Below are positions 24,660-36,655 of a stretch of 64,000 nt of DNA, piece after piece. Both the position numbers and the translations under genes were made by a program. Numbering within the stretch: position 1 is the stretch's first letter; every line of letters starts with the position of its first letter. Source of the stretch: Sipunculus nudus. Lineage: Eukaryota; Annelida; Sipuncula; Golfingiida; Sipunculidae. The stretch is taken from the NCBI GenBank assembly GCA_026874595.1, contig CM049306.1, positions 20,147,019 to 20,211,018 on the forward strand, read 5' to 3'. A model generated the notes under the pieces. The model did no database searches, was not told the origin of the DNA, and saw only the letters and a program-made list of their open reading frames with translations.

Positions 24660-27210
24660 GGGTGTCTTTATGAACTTTAACACAGTTTGGGGGAGTTTTT
24701 TGTCTGCTTCAGTGCGAAGTATAATCAGCTAGAATTCAAACTTGACAAATGTTGCTTGAATAAGATAAACTAGTCAAAAGAACCGTGGAAAAAGAAAAAC
24801 TGTTGGAGCTTGAGCTAAAGGCGTACTGGAGTCTCGGTAACACTTAATAAGTGTCCGATTCCAAAATTTAGATTTGAGTAGTTGTATGTGTACACAAGAA
24901 ATCATTTCTGTGAATTTTCAAATCCAAGTCAAATTTATATACATGTTGCATTATTTACTCGAGTCAGAACCTTGTAATGCCTATCGAGTACTCGAGTCCT
25001 AAATTCGGTACCCGTTAAAGCCCCAGGTCCCACGTGGCAAGAAAGAAAAGTCCTCACTTCATGCCCCGAGGTACCTCCGGGGTTGGACCAGACACAGAGG
25101 CAATCAGGCGTGAGCACTTATGGAAGCTTGTCGGCCTTTTAACAACTTTCCACTTTCTAGATTTAAATGTTTAATTTCATTGCATCTTAGAAGATAACAT
25201 GTTGTTCTTCCTAGGTATCCAATCGGAACACATTGGCTGACCATTCCCGGTCAGGCTTCGGCTATATGTATGGCCCAACAATACGCCACCAATTATAGGC
25301 CTTTAGTTCGCCGGAAATCCACCATAAAGATCACAATTTTCACAAAGAACACATTGCTTGCCATTATAATGTGTATAATATGGGCTTGACATGTGCTAAA
25401 CATCAAATGTGGCCATGTTCCTACTGTGATTTAACTAGAAAGTTCCGTTTATCTTATATTAAGTTAATGTATGAGACGCCGCAGTCCAGTTTATCTTATA
25501 TTCGGTTTATATATGGGATGCCTCATACATCGCGTACTAGGGGTGGACTCACTGGCGTGAATTTTATCCTCGTCAAAATCACTATACCTGGAATTTGTTC
25601 CCTCGATATCTTGAATCAACGTTGTCTAATATATAGCTTTAAAGGCAGAATATGTGAGGACTGGCAGTACCTGTGCACAACATACATTGTTTTGCTCTTA
25701 CACAGCGCAAAACAGTGCTCTTACACAGCGCAAAACAGAAATGCAGCTGACTTGGCCGTGGCCTTATCTTGATGGAATACATTCCATGTTGGGTACCTAT
25801 GTGTATCCGAGGCTAAAAGCCAACGGATTCGACCAAGGTGTTCCGAGTGCCCAAGTATTATTGCATTTTTCGTAGGAATTCAGTCAGGAGGCACTTCATT
25901 TAATTGACAGTTACACCGTCACTACTGGCAAGGTCTATTTATCTCCTATTTAATTTAAGAAAAACCATCAGAACCCAGTGAAGCCAACCCAGGCACTTGA
26001 CTTAAAATGTCTTCAGGGCAACCCTTATGAATAAATGAGTGAAAGGCGAAAACCTATCATCGGTGATCAGTCGTTAGAGACGTTTAAGTTTGAACTGCAA
26101 AGAGAAATGAAAATTAAACATGACTGCTCCTACAAACACGATAAGGAAATTATGCTCTAACTAGGCTTTTGTGTGCGGCGTTTGGTCTGTATAACGTTAT
26201 ACCGGAAGCCACCCAGTCAAAGGCTAACTTCAAAGATCTGTAAGTGGATGCGTCATTGGTCTCATTTAAATAATCTTCATAGACAATGTTTTATTCATGG
26301 TTTGTTGTTAAATGAAATTTTATCAAAAGCTGGACTCAAAGGTTCAAATATTATAGAGACAAAAATAAATGATCAGTAAACGTGGAGTACAGGACGTAAG
26401 ATGTATGGGGGATATATCCATCGGATCATCCGGTCAGATGGAACTGTTTAAATACAAGGAACAAACCTTCCCTTACAAAGAAGAATCCTCACGGCGGAAA
26501 AGTGTCCCATGCAGAAAGAACCATGCATGGTTCTGGATAAAACCACGTGTATGGTTTCTTAAAAGAACCATCGATTTTTTTTCTAAGAGTGTAAGATGCT
26601 TTGTTTCGGAGCGGCAGATATACTTCCCGCTACAAGTATAAACGTATTAAAAAGAAAACATGACACAAGTAATAAGACGGAAAGAGTGGCTACACGAATG
26701 TTTTACTTATACCCCATCTTCCCTTTGGCGTTTAAATGACGTATCTACTAATCTTGAGAATTAGTTGGGTATAGTTTATGATGGCTGCATGCTGGGGTCA
26801 TATGCAAATCAGCAACAGAAACTGCAGTTTAAGTATTATTGCATTTCTTATGAATAATGAATAGTGTGATTCAAGTACGCTTGTTGTTAGAACCCAATTC
26901 TGTGTACAGTTGGTGTCAAGATTTTAAAGCTGGACTTGAACAGGTGAAAAGATATGTTTTTTTCCCCAGAGAAATGTGATCTGCATGTTTTAAGATGGGG
27001 ATATGAACATGCACGAGTAACGTCATTCTATTTCTTGGAATTAAAATTCCATCCCAAAATGATATGTCAGGTTTCTTTCTATGTCCTTTAGAACTTGGAC
27101 CAATTGACGAAAACGGCAGTACTTAACAATGTAAAAGTACAAACCCTTTCTGAGTTATCAATTGAATTTCCCCTTTAAACTAATATATGTACATTATATA
27201 TATAATATAT
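24660..27210. other. No supported gene; GAGTC-rich patch
   Basis: A degenerate GAGTC/GACTC-rich patch lies at 24956-25010 and resembles the larger one at 31.6 kb. An exact short tandem duplication (ACACAGCGCAAAACAG) lies at about 25701-25738. ORFs at 25371 and 26173-26641 have no recognised domain, and I do not call them. Confidence 0.35.
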
Positions 27211-27388
27211 CAGGGGCGGTTCCAGGATTTAGGAAAGGGGGGGGGGGTCCAACCCAGGAGGACGAATGAGTTGGGGGGGGGGGGGCTCTAGGCGGCAAAA
27301 TTCTGTCTGAAACTCTTTTAAATAGGTTTTGGTGGATGAAAAAGGGGGGGTCCGGACCCCCTGGACCCTCCCCCTGGATCCGCTTCTG
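27211..27388. mobile_element. Small TIR element, CAGGGGCGG type (178 bp)
   Basis: Starts CAGGGGCGGTTCCAGGATTT and ends CCCTGGATCCGCTTCTG, whose reverse complement CAGAAGCGGATCCAGGG matches the start. The interior has G-runs and the palindrome GGTCCGGACC near 27350. From memory, this layout is a common non-autonomous DNA transposon type in marine animals, with hAT-like CAG ends. The flanks are AT repeats, so no target duplication can be read. Confidence 0.7.
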
Positions 27389-27830
27389 TATATGAAATAT
27401 ATATTAGATATATTTTAGCTTTAGGAGGAAATTAATGTAATGCAACTTAAATTGTGAGGGTATTCATCTCAATTTATTCCATTGAATGCGAAGGCAAAAA
27501 CCATTGTTATTTTTTAAGTCCATTTTTCGAAATTATGTCAATCTTCAGATTGCACGAAGTTAATATTTAAACGATCACGTTTTTCTTTTAAAAAAGCATG
27601 TCTTCTTGTTGCATAATATATAATAAAAAATAAAATAATAACTTCAAACGTATAAACAGTCACGTGCGGAGATTAAGGGTCATCAGGTACAGCTCACGGA
27701 CGTTTTGTACAATTTTCTGGCTATTAGCCCATCGTGTAACTCAAAGAAACTTGGCCCCTTCCTTTAATCATGGGATAACTGCGCCTGATTAGGTTTTATT
27801 ACTCAGTTTCATCAGGTTCCCCGAGCGGGA
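27389..27830. other. No supported gene
   Basis: AT-rich spacer between the small TIR element and the GC-richer region upstream of the secreted-protein gene. No conserved feature noted. Confidence 0.4.
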
Positions 27831-28153
27831 CAGCCACTACGTAATTGGCTCAGACACCCAGTCGAGTGGATCGGGCCGCTCCAGCTTGGCCTGGGCTGCT
27901 GTGGTTACACTAGCGCAGTCAGTCGCAGACGGGCCGTGTATCGGAGGTTTGAATAATACATTCCGGGTTTGACAGGACGCTGGATTTGCGTCTAGTCGGG
28001 CTGGTGCAGTGACAGCCTGCTAATATCTGTTAGTCCTGGTAGTGGAGATAGACACTCCGCCACCACCGGCTGCTTTAAATAAGACCCTGACATTCAACAG
28101 GACAAGGAGACTATCAATACGTGATCGCTAAAGCACCAAAACGGACTCTAAAC
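27830..28153 (+). promoter_or_regulatory. Putative promoter and 5' UTR of the secreted-protein gene
   Basis: This stretch is clearly richer in GC and CpG than its surroundings and lies directly upstream of the start codon. A TATA-like TTTAAATA sits at about 28074-28081, roughly 75 bp before the ATG at 28154. That would place a start site near 28105 and give a 5' UTR of about 50 bp. The leader has no upstream ATG between 28082 and 28153. The promoter role is inferred from position and composition. Confidence 0.45.
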
Positions 28154-28234
28154 ATGAAGATATTGGTATTTGTTGCGCTGACGACAGTGCTGTTCGCCTT
28201 TGTGCCGCCGTCAGTCAGTACTGTCCAGGCTAAG
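28154..28234 (+). CDS. Secreted polycationic protein, exon 1 (signal peptide)
   Basis: Twenty-seven codons encode a textbook signal peptide: a lysine at residue 2, a hydrophobic core (ILVFVALTTVLFAFV, residues 3-17), then a polar end, VSTVQA, that should be cut after residue 26. The start has A at -3. The exon ends in AAG before GTAGGA, a good donor in phase 0. This matches the phase-0 acceptor at 34746, where the only long open exon downstream begins. Reading through the donor instead gives a stop 13 codons later. An intron directly after the signal peptide is common in secreted-protein genes. The upstream GC-rich stretch and the absence of upstream ATGs in the leader support this start. The splice join to exon 2 is an inference from phase, signal quality and strand. 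Confidence 0.75.
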
Positions 28235-29262
28235 GTAGGATGTCTCTCTTTGCCCTTAAACCAACCTTGAAACCGTTAAATATCTTCCTCTTTGGTTGCC
28301 ATGGAGAGTTTAAGTCCGCCATCAGCGTTTTTGCAAAGTAATCAGAAAATACCCAAATGGAATGAGAAGCTGCGCTGTCGAAGCCACGTCTCGACCGGGT
28401 TCCCAATTTCAAAGTGGCGATCTATCAAACAGCAAAACGTGACAAGTCCTGTATTTCATTGTAATCTGAAATGACGATTTGAGCGGAGAGGCCCAGAGGG
28501 AGGGAAAGGGTAAATTCATTTGAAGTATTGTTATGATGATGCTCAGTTCCTGATGGATTTCTGGTCGAAGCTGCTCAGATCTCTGAAAAAGTTAAATTTT
28601 AGATTGCATTGCCGTGAGGGCTCTTTAACTGTTCATGGTTCCATGAATTATCTTTCATTTAACAAGTTTTGCAATTTCCAGTTAAAGTTATTTTAAACAG
28701 GACACTAAACTGAAGGTCTCGAAAATGATATTTTCTCCATTTTAAGTGTGTTCAAAAGTCATTGACTTATAACATGCACCACGGTATAATGTTTCAAACA
28801 GGGTTACAGCTGTGTTGAAGGTAATATTGACTGTTAATAAAAATAATAATAATAATAATAATGAAAATAATCATCATCATTATCATTATCTAAATGTATG
28901 CGGTGTGATGGTTCTCTTTCTCGTTTGAGTCAAATGAAATAAGATAAAGATTCAAGTTTCATCTGTGAACACACAGGTTTGGCCGGATACTAGTATATAA
29001 TCAATTGCATAAATTATATCTCAGTGTATGCTGTACTAGCAGAAGATTTGGAGAACGAGGTGCGGACTTTAGCGATTCCGAAGGGCAAATGATGGATGCA
29101 CATGCATATGTATGAATGTTTATATACATATATATACAGAATTTACAACGAAAATGTTCAGTTACACATTAACACGTGTTTTCATGCTGCCGCAATCATC
29201 AGATGTGAAATGTTAAGGAAATGTTAACAGTGCTAATGGAGCACTGTTACATTCGTTCAGCA

Positions 29263-29264
<2 letters not shown>

Positions 29265-29302
<38 letters not shown>
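29265..29302. repeat. (TA)n microsatellite in intron 1
   Basis: About 19 TA units. Just upstream, at 29226-29248, AACAGTGCT and AGCACTGTT form a perfect 9-bp stem with a 5-base loop. Confidence 0.95.
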
Positions 29303-29307
<5 letters not shown>

Positions 29308-30641
29308 GTGCGTGTATAACAGTGTAAAAAGACCTTCAACTACACCCCCCTTGGCACGGCCTCGATATACAAGTGTTACTGTAATCATGTTTAGTTGTTT
29401 GTTCGTCTGATTTAAATGTCAGTATAAAACCAGCCTGTCTGATAAACCTGTTTATCTTTTACTCTGAGAAGCAATAAATGAACACGCTCGATTAATAATT
29501 TAACCTTTCGTTTTATTTTACACTCCTAGTGGATTGATTACATCGTCTCACTGTTTGTTTTTCATTTGTTTTCGTGATTCTGTTATTTTGGACACGTAAA
29601 GTTACTTGATTTCTCTCTATGTCGTTCATTTAACGGTACCACACGTGTATAAACAGGTAGAAAATGTCATGTGTTGGCTGATTACAGTGTTTATAGATAT
29701 TTTTGTTTTGATTATGAATTCTTGAAACCTGCTTCATAACCTTGAACGCTAAATTTGAAACAACCACCAACACAGTGTAGATGCCTTAGTCGAGTGAGTA
29801 TATAGCCGTGAGTTATAAGAAAGGATAAATTCGTTGTATTATTTAGATTATAGCCAGCGAGTGCAAGGTCAGTCCAACGGGCAAGCTGAATGTTTGTTTT
29901 AAAAAATTATTTTTGTCCTTTGTATTTATGATATTTTATTATCAAATAAACGGCAGTCTGTTGATTTATACATGCACTTCTAAAAGCTAAGCCGGGTCAA
30001 TATAGTTCGTGTCATCAATTTACTTAAAATCGTGTCAAGCTAGCTTAGACATTGCTTCAGATCTAATACAAATTCGAATTAATAGAGGAATATCTAGAAG
30101 GTAACATATCTTCCATCGATAAAAACCCGATATTAAGAGTATGAATTTACAAATTATTGATGGTAATATATATTTATAAAACCATAGACTTGAGAAATGC
30201 TTGTCGAATGGATAAAAGAAGGTCTAAAGAGACTGTCCCATGCACTAAGGATACTTATAAAAAGGAAGGATTATGGTTTTATTTAAATCTTTTATGGTAG
30301 AGATCCATGTAATATAAATGTTATGGAATGTTTCATCTACATTGTCTTTTGTACTTTCTGTAATTTCTCTTTGCCACTTTAAAAAGATATTTTCTGACTC
30401 TGTACATTTCACTGCAATAAGTTCATTATATATATTTTTTGTGGGTCTCTTCTGTTGTAATAGTATATCAATTTTATATAAACATGGTTCCCCCTGATTG
30501 TGCATGTATTTTATTTCTCTTCTCCGTTTTTGTGGTATAGCATGGTGATATTATATCTCATTGCATCTACTATAATAATAAATTATGTAATTCATATTTA
30601 TCACAGGAAATATAATGGTTGTTTTCATTCTCTGTCAAGTC

Positions 30642-30644
<3 letters not shown>

Positions 30645-30673
<29 letters not shown>
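30645..30673. repeat. (TA)n microsatellite in intron 1
   Basis: About 14 TA units, uninterrupted. Confidence 0.93.
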
Positions 30674-30676
<3 letters not shown>

Positions 30677-31610
30677 ATGCTTGCATCATACCATTTCCTA
30701 TTAAATGCAGATTTGCCATTTATTTTAATATGTGACCTGTAACAGACGGATTGTTTCAAAATCTCTACCAAACTAAGATATTTGTATATATATCTAATAC
30801 ATTTGTTTTATGATTACATCCATATTAAAGAACTTTGGAAAAAGGTATATATACCTGGCTATCTGACTTAGTGTACAAAGAATATTTTCTGCCAAAATAA
30901 TATACATGAACACGAGTTCAAACAGATTATTAGAAAAATTAAACTCTTTGTAAATTATTTCATATATGTCACAAAGTGTAAAAGGACAGTATTATCAAAT
31001 GATGGAGTAAAATAGTTTATTAAAAATTATTATTACGTTGAGAAAAGAGTTGCGATGTATAAAGGTAAACTCAGTTACCAATAAATAATGTGCATACTAT
31101 TAAATTAATGCTAAATGATTACATATAACATAACTAGAACATTGAAAAAAATTGAAAAAATATATATACTCTCTTAAAATAAACAATTTTGGAGAATAAC
31201 TTTAAAATATCTGATTGCGTTAAAACCTTAAAGACCTGCACTTCTTTTTTTCGTGTCCTGTTTTATGTTATATGTTTAGGTATTTCCTGTCTTTTTGTCT
31301 CATGTATTTATATATGTATCGATGTATTTTTTTATGTTTTGAACAATAAAAGATTGTTAAAAAAATTTGTGATGATGATGACAGAAGTTGGCATATAGCC
31401 TTGTGATACATGATACTAATTCCGATAAATTCAGGAATATCTAAAGGGAGCGTAATTTCGACTGACTTTTACCTGGTAAAAGGAAAATGATTTAAAAACT
31501 CTTTGTTGGTGATACCACAAACACTATGCCCTTGTGATACGAATGATTGTTCAGCGTGAGGCCTATGAAAGGTCCCTGCAATGCAGTGATATACATATAG
31601 TCGAATTAAG

Positions 31611-31745
31611 ATCATCCGAGTCCGAGTGCATGCCCGAGTCCAGGCCAATCGAGTCCAAGTCTGAGTCCTTGGTGTTCGATTCCAAGTCCACCTTCTTCGA
31701 GTCCGAGTCTTTGGAACCCTACTGCAAGTACGAGTCCAAGGCCAA
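31611..31745. repeat. Degenerate GAGTCC hexamer array
   Basis: Hexamer-spaced units such as GAGTCCGAGTGC, CGAGTCC, AAGTCTGAGTCC and CGAGTCCGAGTC run for about 135 bp with interruptions. Further GAGTC/GACTC clusters occur at 31995-32120, 24956-25010 and 33330-33372. All six frames stay fairly open here, so ORFs on both strands are artefacts of the repeat. Confidence 0.65.
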
Positions 31746-34700
31746 TACAAATATTCTTAAAAGGAGAAATGATAAATGGAAAATTGTGTTTATCATGTGT
31801 ATCTTTATGTTAATTTACGCACACTCCTTAATTGCATTTAGCTCTCGATGCAGAACCTATATTGGTATATACCAAGTTTGGTGTATATTTAAACCTATGA
31901 TTATAATATTATATTATTAAATATTTTTGTAATATTCTGTTAGCAGCTCAAGCATTTATATAAGTCTTACATTTTGTGACAGCGATTCTTTCCTGCTTGA
32001 CTCGAGATAAACGGGGGATGATTTCGCGAGTTCTAAACTCGGAGTACAAGTCCGAGTCCGGGACCCTCGAGTTAAAGTCCGAGAACGAATGCCTAAAAAT
32101 GTGGACTCGAGTCAAGGTCCAGACTCTCGTCTTACATCTCTGCTGCAATGGATGAAGGAAGATGTTTCAGGATGGCATTTTATAGTTTTGCTATTTTTGT
32201 TCGCAAAATGTTCATTTATTAAGGTATATAGGAAGACTGAAAATTACATTTGTTGTTGTTAATAAATGCACCATTGCATCTACTTCTTTTCTTGCTATAC
32301 AGGCTGATGAAATTTTACATAATTAGTCTCATCTGGTTAAATTAAAAAAGAAATAGCCCACTCGCTCCATACATTTGGTTCGAGCTTCCGAACAATAATT
32401 ATTCTTTGGTTCCCTGTGAAGAAGATAGAAAAAATTAACCGGGTGGGAGTCGCAAATAGCCAAGGGTTGGGCCTTAGGGGATTTATCAGAGTAAATTGCA
32501 AAACCACACGAGACGAAGCAATCAAAGCTGTGAAAACGTCCAGGGCGATGTTTGCGTCTGCACCATAGTTTATCTTTGAATCACGACTGGCCGACATGTT
32601 AACGATTTACCCTAGAGGCAGAAAGAGAAAAGAAAAGGTTAATGCAGTTCTGACGATACGGTAGATGATACGGAATTTTGCACAGACAAGTGTGCTTGAG
32701 TTCTCGACCCTCCTCTTCGACATCCCTATTCTATTCAACACAGGTGTTTTAATTGTTATTTGACAATCTTTAAATCAATTGCTAGATCGTTCAGAAAAGG
32801 CAAGCCGCAATGAAGGAATGAAGAAGGAATGAGGCATATAGGTATGAATCGGAATGAAATCAAAATAACATCTTAAAACTTTTTTTAGGAATGTAATAAA
32901 ATAGAGAAGCTGGCAACCCATGGCAGACGCCATATCACTTTACAACAGGATTTACAACAAATGGTTATGACCGTCAGTTTTTTATGATACATTATAACAT
33001 CTGGCCTTAATTCCTTCATTCACTCCAGTGTAAAACGGTATAATACTCGATACATTTCAGTGGTTATACCCCTTGAACTAAAAGACTAAACAATAAGTGG
33101 CATGTATGGCTTCATTCTTTCTTAATTTACATATATCTACTTAGATATAACAGGGTCTAGTGTCATCCGGTGATATAGCACTATAGGTACTGTTATCCCC
33201 AGATTTGGGTCTTACACTCTCATAAACGCATAAATTCATCGACTTTTCCGGAGGAAATACCGTCATAACTGACTGCCATGAATACATGTGGCAGTTGAAA
33301 TATATCCAGAGTGTCGTCATGGTAACAAGTACCCGAGTCCGTATCGGGTAACAACTGTCGAGTATTCGAGACGGAGTTCAATGTTTTCTACCCGTTCTAA
33401 ACCGAAACTGAAGGTTTGAGAACACGCCTTGAAACTGTCATGAGGGATCACATAAGTTGGACTGCGGCGCGCCTGGCGGGATGTTGGGTTATTTATTATT
33501 GATATACATGTACGCCCCCATGCCTGCCTTCCTGTGCTGTCACGGTAAATGGTAAAACGAGCCAGGACCCAGTCATGCCCCGTGTACTGATCGCGTTTAG
33601 TTGGCGCTGATGGAGATTTCAAGATCGATGTCGCACAGCGCGAGCTTACCACTGACAGTTATAAAAATTTTAATGCGTCACTATAAATCACTCACTTCAA
33701 CTGAATATTTTTTGGGTCGATACTACTTAACTTGATATATCTTGCGACATACTGCTGGTAGTTGTAGATAAGGAAATATTCATGCGTGAACATACTGACT
33801 GAAACAATATTTTTCTTTCTGAAATGTTCTCTTTACATATAATATGAATACTCAAGGGTACAAACTGTAGAGACTGTGCATTTGTTATTACACATGTCCG
33901 CTATCCATACATGGCAATAATTGAAATATGGTGCAGGCTGTTCATCAGTAAATTTTTTTCTTGTTACTATGGTAACGACTGGCTTATTATTTAGTGTATA
34001 CCTTAAGTACCTGAACGCAGAGAGAGCAAAGCTCTGTTTTTTTCATAGCCAGCAATGTCTGTGTTTTTGATAGGAAACCATGTCTCCGTGTATTTTGATA
34101 GTGAGCAATGTCTTTGTGTTTTTGATAGTCAGCAATGTCTCAGTGTATTGCGATAGCTACCATAATGGTTTCAGCATGCCAATACTATAGCAATCAAGAG
34201 CTGGGTATCAGTCGGTTATAAATCGTATTATAAAATAAAGTTATTGCCAAATAAACGAACGCATGAACATCTGGGTTCCATAAAGCAGATTGGGTGACTT
34301 GTTAATCCATAAAGGACTACAGATAGGAAAACCGCAAATGGACTATGAGACGGGTAGCTATCTGCTCGCCCAGCCGGACACGTTCCAACATACCATTGTG
34401 GGTATTTGCTTGGCGTGTCTGGCTGCTATTCAATACTATTATAACTATCTTTGCTTCATGACAAAGAACAAACTGCTGCAATGATATGGTTGCCGTATTG
34501 ATCGTTGTCATGGCGACCCAAGACCCCTGTCCTTGATCTATGCTGTTAAGTTCTTTCACCATGATCCTGGTCATTATCTGGAGGTCTGGCATGGAAGCAT
34601 TAAATCTGAACAGCTGTCATAAAGATGATGTGGGATAATTAAAATGTAACAGACCAGCAAACTAGGGTCATGTGACTATGCATCCCATAATTTATACATG

Positions 34701-34746
34701 ATACATATTTTTTCTTTTCCTTGAATCAATTTTCATTTTGTTCCAG

Positions 34747-35424
34747 ACAGATGAATTTGTACAGCCTGTGGCCGAAAGAGCAAACAGGGAAGGGCCGCAG
34801 CATCACGTAATCAGACGAGAAGCAGACGATCCTCTTTCCCGCCAAAAGAGAACCAAGCGGGCAATCGAAAAACAGCTCGTGAGAGTAAAGCGGACTGGGC
34901 TCTTTGACACGGTGAACTTTGAAGATGATCACCCTCTGGAGCGCTCAAAACGGTTTAAACGGCATACGAACAAGAAACGGGAGCACCAGAAAAGAGCAAA
35001 GCAAGACATGATTAATGATGTGTTCGGGAAGGAAGCTCATTCACATAAAAAATGGCAGAAACCCAGAGCAAAGGCTCACGCCGCGGTATCACGTGACCCG
35101 ACGCTGAAGCGAAAAAAGCGCGGTGAAAAACACGGTCATCATCATGCCGATGGATTGAAGCAACACAAAAAGAGAGCAGGAAACAAAAAGACTGAACATG
35201 AAAATGCTATAGCTTCCTTGGAAGAAAATAAATCAAAAGACCATCAGAAACGCGTCCAACATTTATTGAAAAATAAGAAGAATGGAATCCACAAGAAGAA
35301 ATGGCAAACACAAAAGAGGCAGCATAAACAGAAGAAAACTGCCAAGCAGCACCAGAAGCATAATCACCAAGGACCTAAAAAACGACAAAAACGTGTCAAG
35401 AGAAATCCTCATGCTCCCAGGTAA
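34747..35424 (+). CDS. Secreted polycationic protein, exon 2 (Lys/Arg/His-rich)
   Basis: The exon starts after TTCCAG and stays open for 225 codons to TAA. With exon 1 the precursor is 252 aa. By hand count about 68 residues are Lys or Arg, 22 are His and 25 are acidic, giving a net charge near +43. There is no Cys. The N-terminal third (precursor residues 28 to about 100) alternates acidic spacers such as TGLFDTVNFEDDHPLE with furin-type sites RQKR, RVKR and RSKR. The rest is Lys/His/Gln-rich low-complexity sequence with HHH and QHKQKK-type clusters, plus further sites (RKKR, RQKR, RVKR) near the end. The protein is secreted and may be cut into peptides or act as an intact polycation. Such compositions occur in adhesive, biomineral-matrix, metal-binding and antimicrobial proteins, and I cannot choose among these. 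Oddity: the last codons AGG TAA overlap a strong donor (CAG/GTAAGA at 35420), so a longer spliced form is possible. Confidence 0.72.
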   Translation, partial: TDEFVQPVAERANREGPQHHVIRREADDPLSRQKRTKRAIEKQLVRVKRTGLFDTVNFEDDHPLERSKRFKRHTNKKREHQKRAKQDMINDVFGKEAHSHKKWQKPRAKAHAAVSRDPTLKRKKRGEKHGHHHADGLKQHKKRAGNKKTEHENAIASLEENKSKDHQKRVQHLLKNKKNGIHKKKWQTQKRQHKQKKTAKQHQKHNHQGPKKRQKRVKRNPHAPR

Positions 35425-36655
35425 GATGAAGATGCTTAGAGAAGAGACGCTGCTGAGAGCGCCCGGAGACAGCTGGTGGTTAAAGACATTTACATGTATG
35501 ACGCTCCTGGAAGACATGGTGACGAAGTGCAGAACATGTAGACGCTCTCAGTAAGGGGGTGTAGGTTAAGTACGCATGCGCCAAGACGTTTGACACCGGA
35601 AGTGCTTGGTCGGCAAATTTGCCAGCATGAACTGGATTCAAGCACATGCAACATAATGTACATAAGGCTAAAAATTAGAATAATTTGACTCTAGGCTCCC
35701 AAGCAATAACGGAGGCAATTGCAAATAGCCAATTGCCCAATTTGTCTTTGTGCAGCCTGCATCATTTTGCTGACAAAGTCATGCTGGTAGTGACAAGTAT
35801 AGTTACTGTGTGTAGTCTTTTGTTGAGTTTGTTATTATGAAGCTCGTTACTATTATTCATGCCAGTTTAATCGGGGTCTGGCCTCAAGCACTTGTAGATT
35901 TATATTTATGCAGAGACACAGTAACTCTGCAGTTGTATTTGCATTTGAGTATGAAAACATTTGATTTGCAAACGCAAATGGAGTGTTTGCTCATTTACCT
36001 TCATTGTATTATATTATTGAACTTGTGGATCAACTATGGATGTATGTTACGAAGTATATCAACAGTTTTGGTTTACTTAAGAGTCCTGCCTTACGTAAAT
36101 AAATGGAATTCAAATTCAAAGCATTTGCAAATGCACTTTGATTCCTGTATTATGTAACCAAATATAATTCAAAATTAAATGCATATGCATTTATTTTTGC
36201 AGTTGATATTTGTTTTAACGCATTTTCTTTTGGAGGTATAAACTTGCTCATTGCATTTGCAATTGACTTTTTAATTTATATTAACAAATACTGATTCACA
36301 TAAAAACACAAAAAAATGCTTTAGACTTCATTTTGTGCTATGTAGTCGTAGTGTCCTTGATGTAATCAAATCAAAGCAAATCGGTTGCCATGGGGACCTT
36401 GGAGAAGAAATAAATTGCTACAAGCAATGAACTGAAAACAATTGTCCTGCCTTAGGCGGGACTGCCATTTATCAAAAGGACATGTCTTTTCCTGCATGTT
36501 GTTGAAGCTCTTCATCTCGCCATTTGCATTACGTTGTAAACATGTGGGCTGTAACATGTTTTAGTAAACAAAGGGTGATGTATTGTTGGCCCTGTATGCA
36601 TCTGACTGTTATATCCAATACACTTTATGTGAATAAAAAGTATTGTACTGTTTCA
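35425..36655 (+). other. Putative 3' UTR of the secreted-protein gene
   Basis: No further exon is recognisable. An overlapping frame (35282-35554) reads partly through exon 2 in another phase and is treated as a shadow. The ORF at 35837-36157 lacks any domain. Possible poly(A) signals lie at about 36098 (weak context) and 36632. If the donor at 35420 is used, much of this stretch would instead be intron. Confidence 0.4.
36632..36637 (+). terminator. Candidate poly(A) signal AATAAA
   Basis: AATAAA followed within 15 bases by a T-rich and GT-containing stretch (TATTGTACTGTTTCATATTC). It lies about 1.2 kb past the stop codon of the secreted-protein gene. Confidence 0.45.

Larger units (their letters stand above)
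28235..34746 (+). other. Intron 1 of the secreted-protein gene (about 6.5 kb)
   Basis: Bounded by GTAGGA at 28235 and by a pyrimidine-rich run ending TTTTGTTCCAG at 34746. Contents: an AAT-rich run at about 28842-28880, TA microsatellites at 29265-29302 and 30645-30673, and GAGTCC-rich patches at 31611-31745 and 31995-32120. The rest is AT-rich. Open frames inside it (for example 30245-30505 minus, 32337-32597 minus, 33317-33652 minus, 34290-34484 plus) show no domain or matching splice sites, though an extra small exon cannot be excluded. Confidence 0.6.

Noticed and set aside
25371-25772. 133-codon plus-strand ORF
   Set aside because: It contains small internal duplications (ACACAGCGCAAAACAG, GTTTATCTTATATT) and has no domain. 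It reads like unassigned repeat DNA.
29226-29248. microRNA-type hairpin
   Set aside because: A perfect stem of only 9 bp with a 5-base loop is too short for a precursor microRNA.
35263-35517. Minus-strand ORF opposite exon 2
   Set aside because: It is the antisense shadow of the Lys-rich coding sequence, which gives Leu/Phe/Ser-rich readings.
35282-35554. Plus-strand ORF overlapping the end of exon 2
   Set aside because: It shares bases with the well-supported exon in another phase and has no feature of its own.
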